Shown here one piece after another: positions 4,832 through 6,333 of a stretch of 6,333 nucleotides of DNA (position 1 is its first letter; the number at the start of each line of letters is the position of its first letter). The notes beneath the pieces were generated by a model, which searched no databases, was not told where the DNA came from, and saw only the letters and a program-made list of their open reading frames with translations. The position numbers were made by a program, and so were the translations under genes. The DNA is from Gammaproteobacteria bacterium (GTDB lineage Bacteria; Pseudomonadota; Gammaproteobacteria; Arenicellales; Spongiicolonaceae), in contig RKSH01000200.1 of assembly GCA_007570945.1 (NCBI GenBank), forward strand, positions 1 through 6,333, given 5' to 3'.

Positions 4832-6202
4832 ATGGACACTGACCAGCATGTGACCGCGGCAGTGGCGCCGCCGGCCGAGCGTGGACAGCGGCTGCTGGAC
4901 CTGGCCGCGCGGGTGCTTGAAGAAGCGCGCCGCCAGGGCGCCGGCGAGGCCGAGGCGGTGCTCAGTGAGAGCCGGGGCTTTGATGTGACGGTGCGGCTGG
5001 GCGAGGTGGAGACGGTGGAGTACACCGATGACAACAGTATGGATGTGAAGGTTTTTTTCGGCAAGCGCACCGGCACCGCCAGCACCGCCGACTTCAGCGA
5101 CGTCGCATTGCGCGACACCGTGCGCGCCGCCTGCGCCATCGCCAAATACACCGCCGAGGACCCGCACTTCGGACTGGCGGAAGTGGAACTTCTGGCGCGC
5201 GAATTTCCCGACCTGGATTTGTATGCGCCGTGGCCGGTGAGCGTGCCGGAGGCGCTGGAGCGCGCATTGGAATGCGAGACTGCCGCGCGCGATGCCGACC
5301 CGCGAATCTGCAACTCCGAAGGCGCCGGCGTCGGCACCCGCGACGGCTGCACCGTCTACGCCAACACCAACGGCTTCGCCGCCGCGCGGTGCAGCAGCAG
5401 CCACGGCACCCACTGCGCGGTGGTGGCGCGGGAAAAAAACGGCGGCGCCATGCAGCGCGACCACTGGTTCACATCAGTGCGCCACGCCGCCGAATTGGAA
5501 GCGCCGCAGGCGGTGGGGAAGATGGCGGCGCGGCGCACGGTTGCGCGACTCGGCGGCCGCCGGGTTAAAACCACGCGCGCGCCGGTGCTGTTTGAGGCGC
5601 CGGTGGCCAAGAGCCTGCTCGGCCACTTCGCCGGCGCGGTGCGCGGCGCCAGTTTGTACCGCAAGGCGAGTTTTCTGCTGGACGCGCTGGACAAAAAAGT
5701 GTTCAGCGACTTTGTCCGCATCCACGAACAGCCGCACCTGCCGCGCGCCATGGGCAGTGCCGCCTGGGACGGCGAGGGCGTCGCCACCCGCGCGCGCGAC
5801 CTGGTGAGCGATGGCGTGCTGTGCGGCTACATCCTCGACTCCTACGCCGCGCGCAAACTCGGCATGCAGACCACCGCCAACGCCGGCGGCACCCACAATT
5901 TAACCGTGGACGGCGGCGGCAAAGACTTGGACGCGCTCATCAAGGAAATGCACCGCGGCCTTTTGGTCACCGAGCTCATCGGCTTCGGCGTCAACACCGT
6001 CACCGGCGACTACTCCAGAGGCGCCGCCGGCTTCTGGGTGGAGCACGGCGAAATCCGCCACCCGGCCGAGGAAATCACCATTGCCGGCAACCTGAAAGAA
6101 ATGTTCACCCACATCGCCGCCATCGGCAGCGATACCGACACCCGCGGCGGCACCCGCAGCGGCTCGGTGCTGGTGGACGAAATGACGGTGGCCGGGGACT
6201 GA
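4832..6202 (+). CDS. pmbA: PmbA/TldE, non-catalytic partner of TldD
   Basis: This encodes 456 residues (E. coli PmbA has 450), the second subunit of the TldD/PmbA protease. The N-terminal domain (about 15-180) has the usual layout: RGFDVTVRLGEVETVEYTDD, then VKVFFGKRTGTASTADFS. The C-terminal domain carries GDYSRGAAGFWVEHGEI (from about 392) and EITIAGNLKEM, both characteristic of PmbA. Where TldD has HEAVGH, this protein has FEAPVA (F254, E255, A259), so both histidine ligands are lost, and no cysteine occupies the place of TldD C460 near the end (TRSGSVLVDEMTVAG). This agrees with the known non-catalytic role. The ATG at 4832, 14 bases after the tldD stop, was chosen. A TTG at 4814 overlapping the tldD stop would add six residues (MTAGLK); neither has a good Shine-Dalgarno sequence. 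No yjgA gene separates tldD and pmbA. Confidence 0.95.
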   Translation: MDTDQHVTAAVAPPAERGQRLLDLAARVLEEARRQGAGEAEAVLSESRGFDVTVRLGEVETVEYTDDNSMDVKVFFGKRTGTASTADFSDVALRDTVRAACAIAKYTAEDPHFGLAEVELLAREFPDLDLYAPWPVSVPEALERALECETAARDADPRICNSEGAGVGTRDGCTVYANTNGFAAARCSSSHGTHCAVVAREKNGGAMQRDHWFTSVRHAAELEAPQAVGKMAARRTVARLGGRRVKTTRAPVLFEAPVAKSLLGHFAGAVRGASLYRKASFLLDALDKKVFSDFVRIHEQPHLPRAMGSAAWDGEGVATRARDLVSDGVLCGYILDSYAARKLGMQTTANAGGTHNLTVDGGGKDLDALIKEMHRGLLVTELIGFGVNTVTGDYSRGAAGFWVEHGEIRHPAEEITIAGNLKEMFTHIAAIGSDTDTRGGTRSGSVLVDEMTVAGD

Positions 6203-6209
6203 GCCCGGC
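6191..6209 (+). terminator. GC-rich stem-loop at the pmbA stop, no T tract
   Basis: GCCGGG (6191-6196) pairs with CCCGGC (6204-6209) across a 7-base loop that contains the pmbA TGA stop. No run of T follows; the next bases are a GCGGCCGC palindrome (6210-6217). It is therefore not a standard intrinsic terminator. It could help Rho-dependent ending or mRNA stability, or be chance in GC-rich DNA. Confidence 0.25.
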
Positions 6210-6333
6210 GCGGCCGCATGGCGACAACGGACAATCAAAATCAACAAGGGTCATGACAACTTAAAAGATGTAAAACATGCGCAACACGTTGATTGTAAAT
6301 GAAAAGTCGCCACATTATTCGTGCGCGTATTTC

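Noticed and set aside
4598..5464. 288-codon - strand open frame across the tldD/pmbA junction
   Set aside because: It spans two certain genes on the other strand and is low-complexity, a typical long spurious frame in GC-rich DNA.
1..6333. CRISPR array, tRNA, rRNA, transposase or insertion-sequence ends
   Set aside because: No regularly spaced repeats, no tRNA- or rRNA-like stretch, and no transposase motifs were seen on either strand.

Overview
The window looks like chromosome from a GC-rich proteobacterium, probably gammaproteobacterial. The main support is the right two thirds (about 2131-6202): a Nit1-type amidase, then tldD, then pmbA, all on the + strand. This resembles the conserved block of Pseudomonas and relatives, where yhdP, a carbon-nitrogen hydrolase, tldD, yjgA and pmbA follow each other. 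Two departures are visible here. No yjgA lies between tldD and pmbA, and a short gene for an exported protein of unknown function sits directly upstream of the amidase instead of yhdP.

Left part (1-2130): an unrecognised 199-residue protein gene (74-673, +) converges on a gene for an AAA+ ATPase of the Orc1/Cdc6-like type (691-1905, -). Their stop codons are 17 bases apart. The ATPase gene has visibly lower GC and mixed codon use. Its upstream region is very AT-rich (14 G/C in the 60 bases 1921-1980) and holds a candidate promoter and a palindromic, operator-like element. This part reads as accessory or recently acquired DNA beside a core block.

Right part: the exported-protein gene (2131-2493) starts 7 bases after a perfect TATAAT, so its message may be leaderless. 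It overlaps the amidase gene by 4 bases (GTGA), which suggests translational coupling. A second good sigma-70-type promoter (TTGACA, 16 bases, TACAAT) begins on the amidase stop codon and should drive tldD and pmbA independently. tldD carries the intact HExxxH plus Cys metal site. pmbA has lost these ligands, as expected for the non-catalytic partner of the TldD/PmbA heterodimeric protease. After pmbA the DNA becomes AT-rich and no gene can be supported to the window end.

I found no CRISPR array, tRNA, rRNA, insertion sequence or transposase. No clearly new system is proven. The best leads are the solitary ATPase with its palindromic upstream region and uncharacterised neighbour, and the small exported protein tied to the amidase.
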